From: Vitrella brassicaformis
Lineage: Eukaryota; Sar; Vitrellaceae
NCBI GenBank assembly: GCA_001179505.1
Contig: CDMY01000281.1
Span: 3,764-67,763 of the forward strand
DNA length: 64,000 nucleotides
Direction: 5' to 3'
Shown here: one piece after another, positions 46,578 through 55,685 of the stretch
Layout: every line of letters starts with the position of its first letter
How positions within the stretch are numbered: position 1 is the stretch's first letter
Made by a program: the position numbers and the translations under genes
Notes under the pieces: model-generated
What the model was told of the DNA's origin: nothing
Databases searched by the model: none
What the model saw: the letters and a program-made list of their open reading frames with translations, nothing else

Positions 46578-49500
46578 TCAGATGGGCACCTGTACCTGCA
46601 TGCAAGACGCGCATGCAGCCAGCTGTGTCTGGTGTCTGGTATACCTACCTCATTGGGATTGATCTCCTCGAGCCAGTCGAGGATCGACGTGACGTCGCCC
46701 ACCCCGAATGGCTCACTGAACACCTCCTGGTGCGCCCTCTTGACCGTCAAGTTGAGGCATCGTGCAAACGTGTTGCCCTTGAGCCGTGCCTGCACACACA
46801 CACACACACACACAGCGACACAGACACAGCGAGTAAGAGAGAGGCTTGCTGCATGTCATGTTTGTGGTCTGTACCTTCTTGACCAGGTCAACCAGGTCCT
46901 GCAGCTGCTCGTTGTGCGTGAAGATGGCCACGATGTCGTCGGTAGTCAGTTTGGAGAGCTTCACCGTCTTGTGCATACGCACATTGCCTGTCTCGAGCCA
47001 CACACGCACATAGAGGGAGGAAGTGACGGTGAAGGGGGCTCGCTCTGTGTCTGTCGTCGTCCATTTGTGTCCACCGACATTTCTCCTCCTTGACGCGCCC
47101 TACGGCCAGCAGCAGCACCAGCAGCCGCAGCGGCAGCAGCAGCAGCAGCAGGGGCGAAACCGCCTGCCAATCACACACACATTTTGACATACACACATTG
47201 ACTCCAGACACCATGTGTGGCTGCAGTCCCTCCCCCCTTACCCTGTGGCTGATTGGCCTCCTGTCTGTCGTTATTATCGTCGTCCGCTTCCAGATCGATC
47301 ACCACACGTTCTGGCGGGCCGTTGGCCGCCGCCCCAGCCGCCATCCCGTCCCTGTTGCCACTGCCACCAACTCCGGAAGCATCACCGTGTCCGCCCAGAC
47401 CATCGTTGTATTGGCCCTCCCCCTGTGCAGCCTCCCTGTTGCCGTCGTGGTCGTCAGCAGCAGCCGAGCCCCGCCCCCCGTCGCCCTCCTGTTTGACGGC
47501 GTTGCCGCCACCAGCACTCTGCTCACGATGGCCGTCTGAGCAAATTGGGGGAGGGGGAGGGGGTGCGGGGGGCATCTGCTCGTCCTGGGAACCCACACTC
47601 GACCCTAATCGAAAGAAGGCACAGAGATGCCATGGAACGATGGACTTCATGTCGTCTGGTGGTGGGTTTTGTACCCGTCCGGCGGCGTTTGTTGGCCCGT
47701 TTCTTGCCCTTGTAGTTGTCGTCACGCGCCTGCCGCTTCTGCTTCTTCTTGCCGCGACGAGATGGTGGTGATGGGGAGCGGGAGGAGGATGGAGAGGGGG
47801 AGGGAGGTGCATCGGCCACTGCTGCTGCTGCTGCTGCTGCCGGTGGGTCGTCCTGACACAAACAGAGGAGATAGGCAGGTATGTTCACGCCTTCTCCTTC
47901 CCTCCCTGCCTCCCCTCACCGGGAACTGGTGGTCTGCCAGCAGCTGCTCCCAGCCGGTGATGCGAGGGATGAGGCGATCAGACTTCTTCTCCTTGTGCTT
48001 GGGGAGCTCGCTGTTGCGGTAGTTGATGGCCTTCCTGAACAGGGAACGGGCGGTCTTGTACTCCTTCAGGCCGAAGCGCTTGTTGACCACCCACTGGTTG
48101 GGCCCCCCACCACGCGCCGTCAGTCGGACGTGGAGGGCCGGCGATTGGACGCCCCGGCTCCTCCGGAAGTGGATGCCCAGTGAGCAAAACTTGTCCTTCA
48201 GCTTGTCGAAGAACTCCCACATTGACTTCTCTGATACAAACAGACAGACAGACAGACAGATTTAGTTGAGTGAGTCAGTTGGGGCTGTGCGCCACCTAGC
48301 TCGCTGTGGCGGCTGCGTGGAGGCGACGGGGAGCGATCCGCGGCCTGGAAGAAGCACACACACACCGCACACAAAGCGCGTCGATTGACTGACCACGGCA
48401 TGAGTTACTCTTGGTCATGTTACCTCTGCGTCTTTGCCGTCGTTCTCCTCGCCAGATGAGATGTCGTCGTCCTCATGATCGTCATTGTCCTCATTGTCCT
48501 CATTGTCGTCCTTGTATTGCTGTGCATCGGCCGCTGCTGCTGCTGCTGCTGCTGCCGGTGGGTCGTCCTGACACAAACAGAGGAGATAGGCAGGTATGCT
48601 CACGCCTTCTCCTCCCCTCCCTGCCTCCCCTCACCGGGAACTGGTGGTCTGCCAGCAGCTGCTCCCACCCGGTGATGCGACGGATGCAGCGATTGGAGTT
48701 CTTGTCCTTGTGCTTGGGGAGCTCGTTTTTGCGGTAAATGATAGCCGCCTTGAACAGCGCACGGATGGTCTTGTACTCCTTCAGGCCGAAGTACTTGTTG
48801 ACCACCCACTTGTTGGGCCCCGCACCACGCGCCGTCAGTCGGACGTGGAGGGCCGGCGATTGGACGCCCTGGCGCCTCCGGAACTGGATGCCCAGTGTGT
48901 GGCGCGGGCCAAACCTGTCCCTCAGCTTGCGCAAGAACTCCCTCATCGACTTCTCTGATACAAACAGACAGACAGACAGACAGACACATTCAGTTGAGTA
49001 GTCAGCTGGTGCTGTGCGCTACGTAGGTCGCTGTGGCGGCTGCGTGGAGGCGACGGGGAGCGATCCGCGGCCTGGAAGAAGCACACACATAACACACACA
49101 GCGTGTCGATCGGGTTATCATGCCACAAGTGACTGTTGGTCATGTTACCTCTGCGTCACTGTCGTCACCCTCCTCGCTGGATGAGATGTCGTCGTCTTCA
49201 TAATCGTCGTCGTCATCGTCACCATCTTCCTCACTGTCGTCCTTGTGTGCCCTCTTGCGACCCTTCTTGGCTATCTCGGCATTCTTCTGCTCGGCCACCC
49301 GCGCCGCAGCACGACCACCGCCGACCGGCGCCGCACCCATCTCATCTCCGTCATCCATGCCACCACCCATGCCTGACACATCCACAACACAGGCGTCCCA
49401 CACAAGGCCATCTCGTTCCCCACCCACCCTTTCACTCACTTTGTCCGAGGGCTGGCCCCGCCTCTCCCTCCCCCTCTCCCGAGCCCTGTGCGCCATTGCC

Positions 49501-49650
49501 CGACGCACCGCCACCGCCCCGTCCGCTCATGAGGCCACCATGGTGCCCATCGAGGGCTGGCCCATTGGCGACGGCGTCATCCATCTCTTCCTCCTGCTTG
49601 ACGCGCTCCAGCTTGACTGATGCAGACGAACGGGCGCGGCTACTCGCCAT
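46578..49650 (-). CDS. Nuclear-looking protein with duplicated Arg/Lys-rich domain (possibly AP2-like)
   Basis: Start chosen at ATG 49650 (MASSRARSSASVKLERVKQE); the open frame upstream has only GTG and looks like a 5' UTR exon. The order is: Gly-rich segment, acidic Asp/Glu tract, then two tandem copies of [AADRSPSPPRSRHS] - [EKSM-x-EF..K-L..F...GVQSPALHVRLTARG...WVVNK-x-FGLKEYKT...] - [DDPPAAAAAAA-x-ADA]. Next come a Lys/Arg-rich NLS-like block (RRGKKKQKRQARDD), a Gly/Asp/Asn-rich linker, an Ala run, and a C-terminal helical domain (KTVKLSKLTTDDIVAIFTHN, VTSILDWLEEINPNE) ending VPI, stop at 46578. The 'W-x-V-x-K-x-FG-x-x-E-x-x-x-x-x-x-F-x-x-A-I-x-YR' pattern is similar to apicomplexan AP2 domains, but the usual N-terminal strands are poorly matched; I offer this as a low-confidence idea. 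Confidence 0.6.
47820..49260. repeat. Two tandem copies of an approx. 720-bp exon-intron unit inside one gene
   Basis: The plus-strand block with the poly-CTG run and GCCGGTGGGTCGTCCTGACA occurs at about 47818 and again at about 48541. GGTCATGTTACCTCTGCGTC occurs at 48414 and 49139. The spacing of about 720-725 bases is the same, introns are included, and similarity is high throughout, so this is a recent tandem duplication. Confidence 0.85.
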
Positions 49651-50085
49651 CGGTGGATGAGGCACCTGAATACGGGACATGCAGATAGGCAAGGCAACGG
49701 TCTGGGAGATCTGTGTGTATTTTGCCTTCTTTCTTCGCCGCTGCCCTACCTGGATGATCGGCTGCGACGACGAAGAGGCGGCACCCTCGGATCTTGGAAT
49801 TGCCTGCACGATTTCTAAGCTCGCAGCAGCGTTTCGCGCAGGATGGTGGCGAGAATCTCATTTGCGTCGAATTGTGACGCTTAATGCATAGCAAGGCACA
49901 TACCGCTCACCAATTCATTCATTGCAATCAATGTGGATCTGTCCGATCCATCACATCTCACACATCTCACACATCTCATTTCATCCACACGGACGGACAT
50001 GTCGTCACACACGCACAACAAAAAGACACCACACCCTCATGCAGCCGTCTGTTTTCTTAAGCACCGCAATGCAATGCAAGGCTCA
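49651..50085. other. Promoter/5' UTR region and 3' end of neighbouring gene
   Basis: Contains a likely 5' UTR intron of the minus-strand gene (donor GTAGGG at about 49748, acceptor near 49666), promoter site 7, and the 3' flank of the TPR gene. CA-rich CATCTCACA repeats lie at 49955-49980. Confidence 0.5.
49815..49825 (-). promoter_or_regulatory. GCGAGCTT promoter element, site 7
   Basis: TGCGAGCTTAG on the minus strand followed by AAAT, about 165 bases upstream of the chosen ATG (49650), just before a probable 5' UTR exon with a GTAGGG donor. Confidence 0.45.
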
Positions 50086-51382
50086 TCATGAGTCTGCTTC
50101 ATCCTCACTCATCATAGTGGGGGGATCCCTCTCCCTCTCCATGTCTTCATCGTCTTCGTCCCACCGCTCCAGCCGGTCATACTCATCCTGCTGACGGCCG
50201 ATCCGCTCCATCTCCTCATACGCCTCGTCGCTCAGCCGCGACGCCTTCTTGCCGCCCTTGCCCTTAGCCTTCCCCCTGTGCCGCCAAGCCGCCTGCTGCC
50301 TCTCGTCCTCTTCGCCCCCCAGACCCCACGCGAACGCCTCACGCCGCTTCTCCGGTTCGCCGCCTTTCATAGTATCGCCGAACCAGTCAGTGTGCTCCGG
50401 GCCCGCGGATGGCTGAACTTCATTGGTCTCTACATTGGTTTGCCGTCTGGAGGACGGCTCTCCGCGATTGTCGGCCGAGGTGTGGTGACCAGAGGGGGGG
50501 AGGGGCTGGGGCGATGACGAGGATGGCTGGCTTGTGGCAGTGGTGCTGAGGATGCCCAGGCGTGTGAGTCGTGGTGCGTGTCGAACGATGTCGGTGTCGA
50601 ACGAGTGGTCGACGGGCTGAGCGGTCTCCCAGAAGGGAAGGTGGCCGAACTGACGATTGTTGACCATCACCTGGTTAATACACACGTGCAGACAAACACC
50701 ACGTATGACACCATGACGCCTCTCTCCCTCTCATCCCCGTGTGTGCCTCGCTCACCCCTCTGCCCCTGTCGTTTGTGGTCCTGGCCTGATCTCGTATTCT
50801 GAAAGCCCTCTCCAGCTCCTCAGCCGCCTCGTCGTCGTCAGGCTCCATCCCCACACACTTCTCAAGCGCACTCACGGCGCTGTCCACCTCGCCGAAGTCC
50901 AGCAAAGCCCTTCCGAGAGTCAAATACCCCGGCTGCCATTGCGCGTCCATCACAATGGCCCTCTTGGCGGCCTTGATGGCTCTGAACGGCTCATCGAGCC
51001 TCAGAAGGGCTTGCGCGCACTGCTCGTAGAGGGCGGCACGGGGAGAGATGGTGATGGCCTTCTCCCAGGACAGCAGGGCCGACAGGAAGTCATCATTGGC
51101 AGCGAAGATGTTGCCCTGCTCTCTCAGCTGGGCGCCGAGGGTCTCCTGGTCCTTCAGCAAGCGCGCCGGCGCCCTCACCAGATCCATCGCAGCGGCCGCA
51201 GCTTGTGGCTGGCTGGGAGGTTTCCTGTCGGGCTTGCGCATGCGCGTGTCATCCTGACCACCGTCGAAGGGCCATTCGGATGCGTCGTTCGGCCGTCTGC
51301 TTGCCGAAGTCCTTGCTGACGTGAGCTTGAAGCTGACAGCGGTTCTTGTGGGCACATCGCCTCTTCCAGCACTCGCCATCAT
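50086..51382 (-). CDS. TTC33: TTC33-like tetratricopeptide repeat protein
   Basis: Starts MMASAGRGDVPTRTAVSFKL at 51382 and ends EDEADS at 50086, with two main exons and an intron of about 110 bases near 50670-50780. Three TPR units: LGAQLREQGNIFAANDDFLS with ALLSWEKAITISPRAALYEQ; CAQALLRLDEPFRAIKAAKR with AIVMDAQWQP; and YLTLGRALLDFGEVDSAVSA with LEKCVGMEPD. The wording 'W-x-x-x-x-GRA-x-L-x-x-GE-x-x-x-A-x-x-x-x-x-x-A-L' and the placement after a basic N-terminus follow animal TTC33. The C-terminal 200 residues are charged and disordered with a nuclear-type KGKAKGKGGKKASR block and an acidic end. TTC33 is poorly characterised. The divergent partner is a J-protein of the DNAJC17 type. Confidence 0.78.
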
Positions 51383-51417
51383 GATGCTCGTCGTCTTTTT
51401 CGTTTCTCCTCCTCACA

Positions 51418-51427
51418 TGCGAGCTTT
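51418..51427 (+). promoter_or_regulatory. GCGAGCTT promoter element, site 8
   Basis: TGCGAGCTTTTCG, 36 bases upstream of the TTC33-like ATG (51382) and 204 upstream of the J-protein ATG. A second related sequence (TGCGAGCAT, minus strand) lies near 51434-51442. Confidence 0.5.
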
Positions 51428-51630
51428 TCGTTTATGCTCGCACCGTCGTTCCCTCCTGACGACGCCCTCTCCCGCCCCACCTGAGGCGTATGTAGCTTCC
51501 TCTTGCAGTTGCCGAAGTTTCAAGACATCGCATTCTGTGTTCTGTTCCCACCGTTCTGTCGAAGCAGCACAGGCGGCTCTGAAGCTCATCTACTTGGTAC
51601 TCATCTGCAGCCTTACTTACGCTCAGCGCG

Positions 51631-52710
51631 ATGGTGGAGGAGCTTCCCGATGGCGTCAAGGATCCGTACGCCCACATGGGTGTGGAGCCGACGGCCACGG
51701 ACAAGACCATCCAGTCGGCTTACAAGAAGAAGGCCCTGGCCTGCCACCCAGATAAGAACCCAGATGACCCTGACGCCGCTGACAAGTTCCAGCGGCTGCA
51801 GAAGACTCTCGAGTTCCTCCTGGACCCCGTCAAGCGGGCTAAGTACGACCGCCACTTGAAGGCGCAGATTGAGCAGCGGAAGCGCTACGAGAAGCAGGGC
51901 AAGGAGAAGCGGAAACTCAGGGAGGATTTGGAGGCCAGGGAGTCGGCCGCGTCGGGGAGTCGGCATGACCACCACAGGGACCACTCGGTGGGCTCGCCCG
52001 AACACGAAGTGAAGCGGCTGAGGAAGGAGAACATCGCCAGAATGACGCAGCACAGAGCTGACGCGTCGGCCACGCCATCCCGCCGACCGGAGCAGTCCAG
52101 GAGCAGCACTGGCGGTTTCGTGTCGGCAGACCTGAGCGCGTGTCGGCTGCGCATCAGCTGGAGCGAAGACAGCTCCCTGTCGGGCCAGTCTGAGGCCAAG
52201 ATCCGCGACGTGCTGATGAACGCCCTCGCGGCCTACAGCGTGGCGTCGCTGGTCGTCCTCCCCGCCTCCCGCACGGCCACCGCCACCCTCTCGTCGCGCG
52301 AGAGCGCCGTCAGCTGCGCCCTCTACCTCTCCCAGCACAAGAAGAATTACCCCTTCCGAGTCAAGCTCGACAAGGCCAGGGAAGAGAAGGAGAGAGAGAG
52401 GGAGAAGGAGGGGGCGCCGTCTTCTGCAGTCGACGCCGCCGCCAGCTCCCAGAGCGCACGCAGTGTGCCGAAGAGACCGACACACCACTCGGGAGGGACA
52501 CCAACACCAACACCAGCACCAGCACCAGCTGCTGCTGCTGGTGGTAGTGGCGGGTTGGGAGGGGTGGGTGTGGGTGTGGGTGTGGGTATGGGTGGGTCGA
52601 TGGAGGACCTTGAGGCCGAGATGTTTCGTGCGATGAAGGAGGCGTCGGCAAAGAGGAAGGAGCAAGGGGAAAGAAGGCAGAATAATGTGGTGGTGCTGGA
52701 CGGGACGTGA
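51631..52710 (+). CDS. DNAJC17: DNAJC17-like J-domain plus RRM protein (spliceosome-associated)
   Basis: Single exon of 359 residues. The J domain spans about residues 10-75, with YAHMGVEPTATDKTIQSAYK and the HPD tripeptide in ALACHPDKNPDDPDAADKFQ. It is followed by the highly charged helix typical of DNAJC17/Cwf23 (YDRHLKAQIEQRKRYEKQGK, LREDLEARE, HEVKRLRKENIARM) and an RRM-like fold (LRISWSEDSS, KIRDVLMNALAAYSVASLVV, TATATLSSRESAVSCALYLS). The tail has Pro/Thr and Gly/Val repeats (GVGVGVGVGMGG) and a helical end. The family acts in pre-mRNA splicing with PRP19-associated complexes (established for yeast Cwf23 and human DNAJC17). It is the longest intronless gene here, which is odd among such intron-dense neighbours. 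Confidence 0.92.
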   Translation: MVEELPDGVKDPYAHMGVEPTATDKTIQSAYKKKALACHPDKNPDDPDAADKFQRLQKTLEFLLDPVKRAKYDRHLKAQIEQRKRYEKQGKEKRKLREDLEARESAASGSRHDHHRDHSVGSPEHEVKRLRKENIARMTQHRADASATPSRRPEQSRSSTGGFVSADLSACRLRISWSEDSSLSGQSEAKIRDVLMNALAAYSVASLVVLPASRTATATLSSRESAVSCALYLSQHKKNYPFRVKLDKAREEKEREREKEGAPSSAVDAAASSQSARSVPKRPTHHSGGTPTPTPAPAPAAAAGGSGGLGGVGVGVGVGMGGSMEDLEAEMFRAMKEASAKRKEQGERRQNNVVVLDGT

Positions 52711-53339
52711 GCAGGGAGGGAGGGAGGGAATGGATGGACGAATGGATGGCGGTTTTGTTCTGTGCAAACATTGTGTGGTGACAGCTCTCTGGTACTTACG
52801 TTGATTGTGACTCTCCTCATGTTTTTGAGTCAAACCGTGAGTACTTATCCTTTCTCACTCGTCAGTATCGAGTCACAGCACATAAGCAAGCACAAGTGTG
52901 TGCATGGTGCGGAAATCGGCCTGTGGTCTCTTTGAAATCCCCCCTCCCTCCCTCCGTTCTCGCGCAGACAGCACAGAATCTGACGCTGCTTCGCCTGAAC
53001 CTGACATCACCACACACACACAGAGGCATTCCTAGAGCTTCCGAGTGTTCCCCTCCTCCCTCTCTCCCCGTTCCAATCCTTTTCTCCTTCTCGGCTTTCC
53101 TCCCTCCCTCCCCTTCCGGAGAAGAAGGGGAGCTCCCCGTAAAACCTACTTCGAAGGACGTCATCACACACAAGAAAGGCAGAGATCACCCCTCCCTCCA
53201 CCCCCAACACGCAGCCTCGACGTCCCTGTGGCCACACCGAGCCTCTCGTCCTTCAACAGCCACCAGGAGAAAAGGATCCGTTCCTCCAGTTCCGTTCTGT
53301 CACGCGTCGTGGCAAGAGTGTGATCCCTGTCGCCGTACT
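52711..53339. other. Intergenic and 5' UTR of the zinc-finger gene
   Basis: The plus-strand frame of the zinc-finger gene stays open from 52896, so a longer N-terminus is formally possible, but the sequence is CT-rich UTR-like (CCCTCCCTCCC, CTCCTCCCTCTC) and the encoded text is low-complexity. A TATCC/CACTCGTCAG region at 52845-52866 is unremarkable. Confidence 0.5.
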
Positions 53340-55342
53340 ATGAGCACAGGCGCCGTGGAGACCATCATGATGCCCCACAACAGCCCCAAGATCAGCCTCA
53401 ACGCCACTCTCGACATGCTTCGCTCGCAGAAGCCCTCCCACCCACCACCTCCACCCTTCTCGGGCAAGGTGATGCCTGTGCCCGGCCTGCAGCCGCACCA
53501 GGACGCTTCCACCTCTCCCACACTCTCGGCCAGTCCCATGTCGCCCACATCGTCTGTCGAGGTCGACGACAGTGACCAGTACTACAAGACCAAGCCCTGC
53601 AAGTACGGGAGGAGGGAGGCGACACATACACACGAGGGAGGGTGGGACGGTGTGCTGGACTGACTGTTATGTTATGTGGTGTGTTGTGTGTGTTGGGTGT
53701 GTTGGGTGGCGTCAGATTTTGGTTGGAGAACCGCTGTGAGCGTGGAGAGTTTTGCCGTTTTGCGCACACCAACGAGCTGCGGTCTGCTCCCGATTGTAAG
53801 CCAAGGCTCTCACGCACAGACACACACAGCCAGACACTGGAGCCTTCCCCCGCACCGCCACTCGTGTATGTGTCTCTCTCTGTCTGCGTGTCCATTGCGC
53901 TCATTGCTGTGCAGTGAGCAAGACGAAGCTGTGTGCCGAGTTCATCAAGACGGGCAAGTGTGAGAAGGGAGCCCCATGCAGATTCGCCCACGGACACAAG
54001 GTCAGGCAGGTGTCACACACAGACACAGACACTCACGCCAAGCATGGCTCTCACTGTGCCGGCCTCCCTCTCATGTGTGTGTGTGTGTGTGTGGTCAGGA
54101 GTTGCGTGCGACACCTGATTTTTTCAAGACAGCGCTGTGCATCTTCCACAAGCGGGGCCGTTGCCCCAACGGCTCCAGATGCCGCCACGCACACTCTGTC
54201 GACGAACTCAGACCGCGCATCCGGTAACACAGACAGACATGAACGAGAAAACACTCTCGCACAGACATCCAAGCCTTTCCGTGTGTGTGCAGTCCGTTCC
54301 GCACCAAGATCCCCCGTGATCAGCTGACGTCCCCCACAGGCCCCGACACCATTCCAGAGGAGGGGAAGACCCCCAGCGACCCGGCATCCCCAATCCAGTC
54401 GCCCCCCCAGCCGCCCAGGATCGAGATCGTCCCTCCCAAGTCGCCCGTGGTCAACGTGCACTCACCCCCCGTCGACCGCGACACCGTCCTCACGCCCCCC
54501 GCACAGGCGGCCGGGCGTCACCTCTGGGTGGGGTCCGACCCCTCTCTGCCTCTGCCCATGCTGTCGCCCACATCCGCCGCCCAGGTGCCCCTCAGCCCCA
54601 CCTTCAGCCAGCCGCCGCAGCAGGCGCCCAACCCGATCGACCTGCTCTCGCCCACGTCGACCTACTCGGCCCCGCCGACTCGGGAGGAGCTCATGGCGGG
54701 CTATCTGCACGAGGGCATCAACTACTACTCGCTGCAGCGATCGGGCGGCTTCGGCCTCCCCACAGACATCAACCTGCCCCCGGCGGCCTCGCCGCGCCCG
54801 TCGCCCATCCATGTGCCCTTCCTCATCATCCCCGGCACCTCACCGAATGCCACCACGGCTGCGGCGGACCAGCAGCCGCTGACGCCCGGGTCGCCCCCCA
54901 GCACCGTTGGCTCGGGGTCGGTCGACAAGGGCTACCTGCTCGAGGCCCTCCAGGCTCACCTCAGCAGGAATCGCGGCACGTCCCCCCAGAGCGTCGGCGG
55001 CATGTACCTGAACTCGCCGAGTGCCAATGCCATGACGTCGTCGCCCTTCGCCTCGCCGCGCCTGACGCCGGATGGGGGCAGCAGCACGTTGCTGTCGCCC
55101 CCACTGCAGGCGTCGGGCTTCCTCTCGCCCCGCAGCAACCCCGAGATGCCCGCACCGCTGGCCAGGGGGCTCGTGGGGATGGGCAGGTCGCCGTCACACG
55201 AAGGTGAGACAGACAGACAGGCAGAAAGGATCGCCACACGAATGCGACACAAAACAATCTCTCTCTCTCTCTGTGTCGGTCAGGACTGTCGTCCATGGCT
55301 GCCGAGCTGAAGAAGTCCGCCCCCGACCATTATGAGGACTGA
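53340..55342 (+). CDS. Triple CCCH zinc-finger RNA-binding protein
   Basis: Starts MSTGAVETIMMPHNSPKISL. Six exons with consistent phases; the last runs from about 55284 to TGA 55340-55342. Three adjacent CCCH fingers: finger 1 KPCKFWLENRCERGEFCRFA-H (C-x7-C-x5-C-x3-H, joined across an intron by an AA/A junction), finger 2 LCAEFIKTGKCEKGAPCRFA-H (C-x8-C-x5-C-x3-H), finger 3 LCIFHKRGRCPNGSRCRHA-H (C-x7-C-x5-C-x3-H). Each is followed by a basic or ELR-type linker (TNELRSAPD, VDELRPRI), as in alveolate and TTP-like CCCH proteins that bind mRNA. The remaining two thirds is Pro/Ser-rich disorder with many SP sites, and short conserved-looking YLHEGINYYSLQ and YLLEALQAHLSR helices. Probable post-transcriptional regulator (family inference). 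Confidence 0.86.
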
Positions 55343-55385
55343 GGAATTCTGGAGAGGCGGGCGGGGGCGGCGGGATGGCGGGATG

Positions 55386-55685
55386 NNNNNNNNNNNNNNN
55401 NNNNNNNNNNNNNNNNNNNNNNNNNNNNNNNNNNNNNNNNNNNNNNNNNNNNNNNNNNNNNNNNNNNNNNNNNNNNNNNNNNNNNNNNNNNNNNNNNNNN
55501 NNNNNNNNNNNNNNNNNNNNNNNNNNNNNNNNNNNNNNNNNNNNNNNNNNNNNNNNNNNNNNNNNNNNNNNNNNNNNNNNNNNNNNNNNNNNNNNNNNNN
55601 NNNNNNNNNNNNNNNNNNNNNNNNNNNNNNNNNNNNNNNNNNNNNNNNNNNNNNNNNNNNNNNNNNNNNNNNNNNNNNNNNNNNN
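55386..55685. other. Assembly gap of 300 N
   Basis: An exact run of N at 55386-55685, 43 bases after the zinc-finger stop codon. The flanks are GGCGGG-rich on the left and CA-rich on the right, suggesting a repeat that did not assemble. Confidence 0.98.

Noticed and set aside
51613-52833. 406-residue minus-strand open frame
   Set aside because: It is the antisense shadow of the DNAJC17-like gene, low-complexity, and the plus-strand gene has a clear family match.
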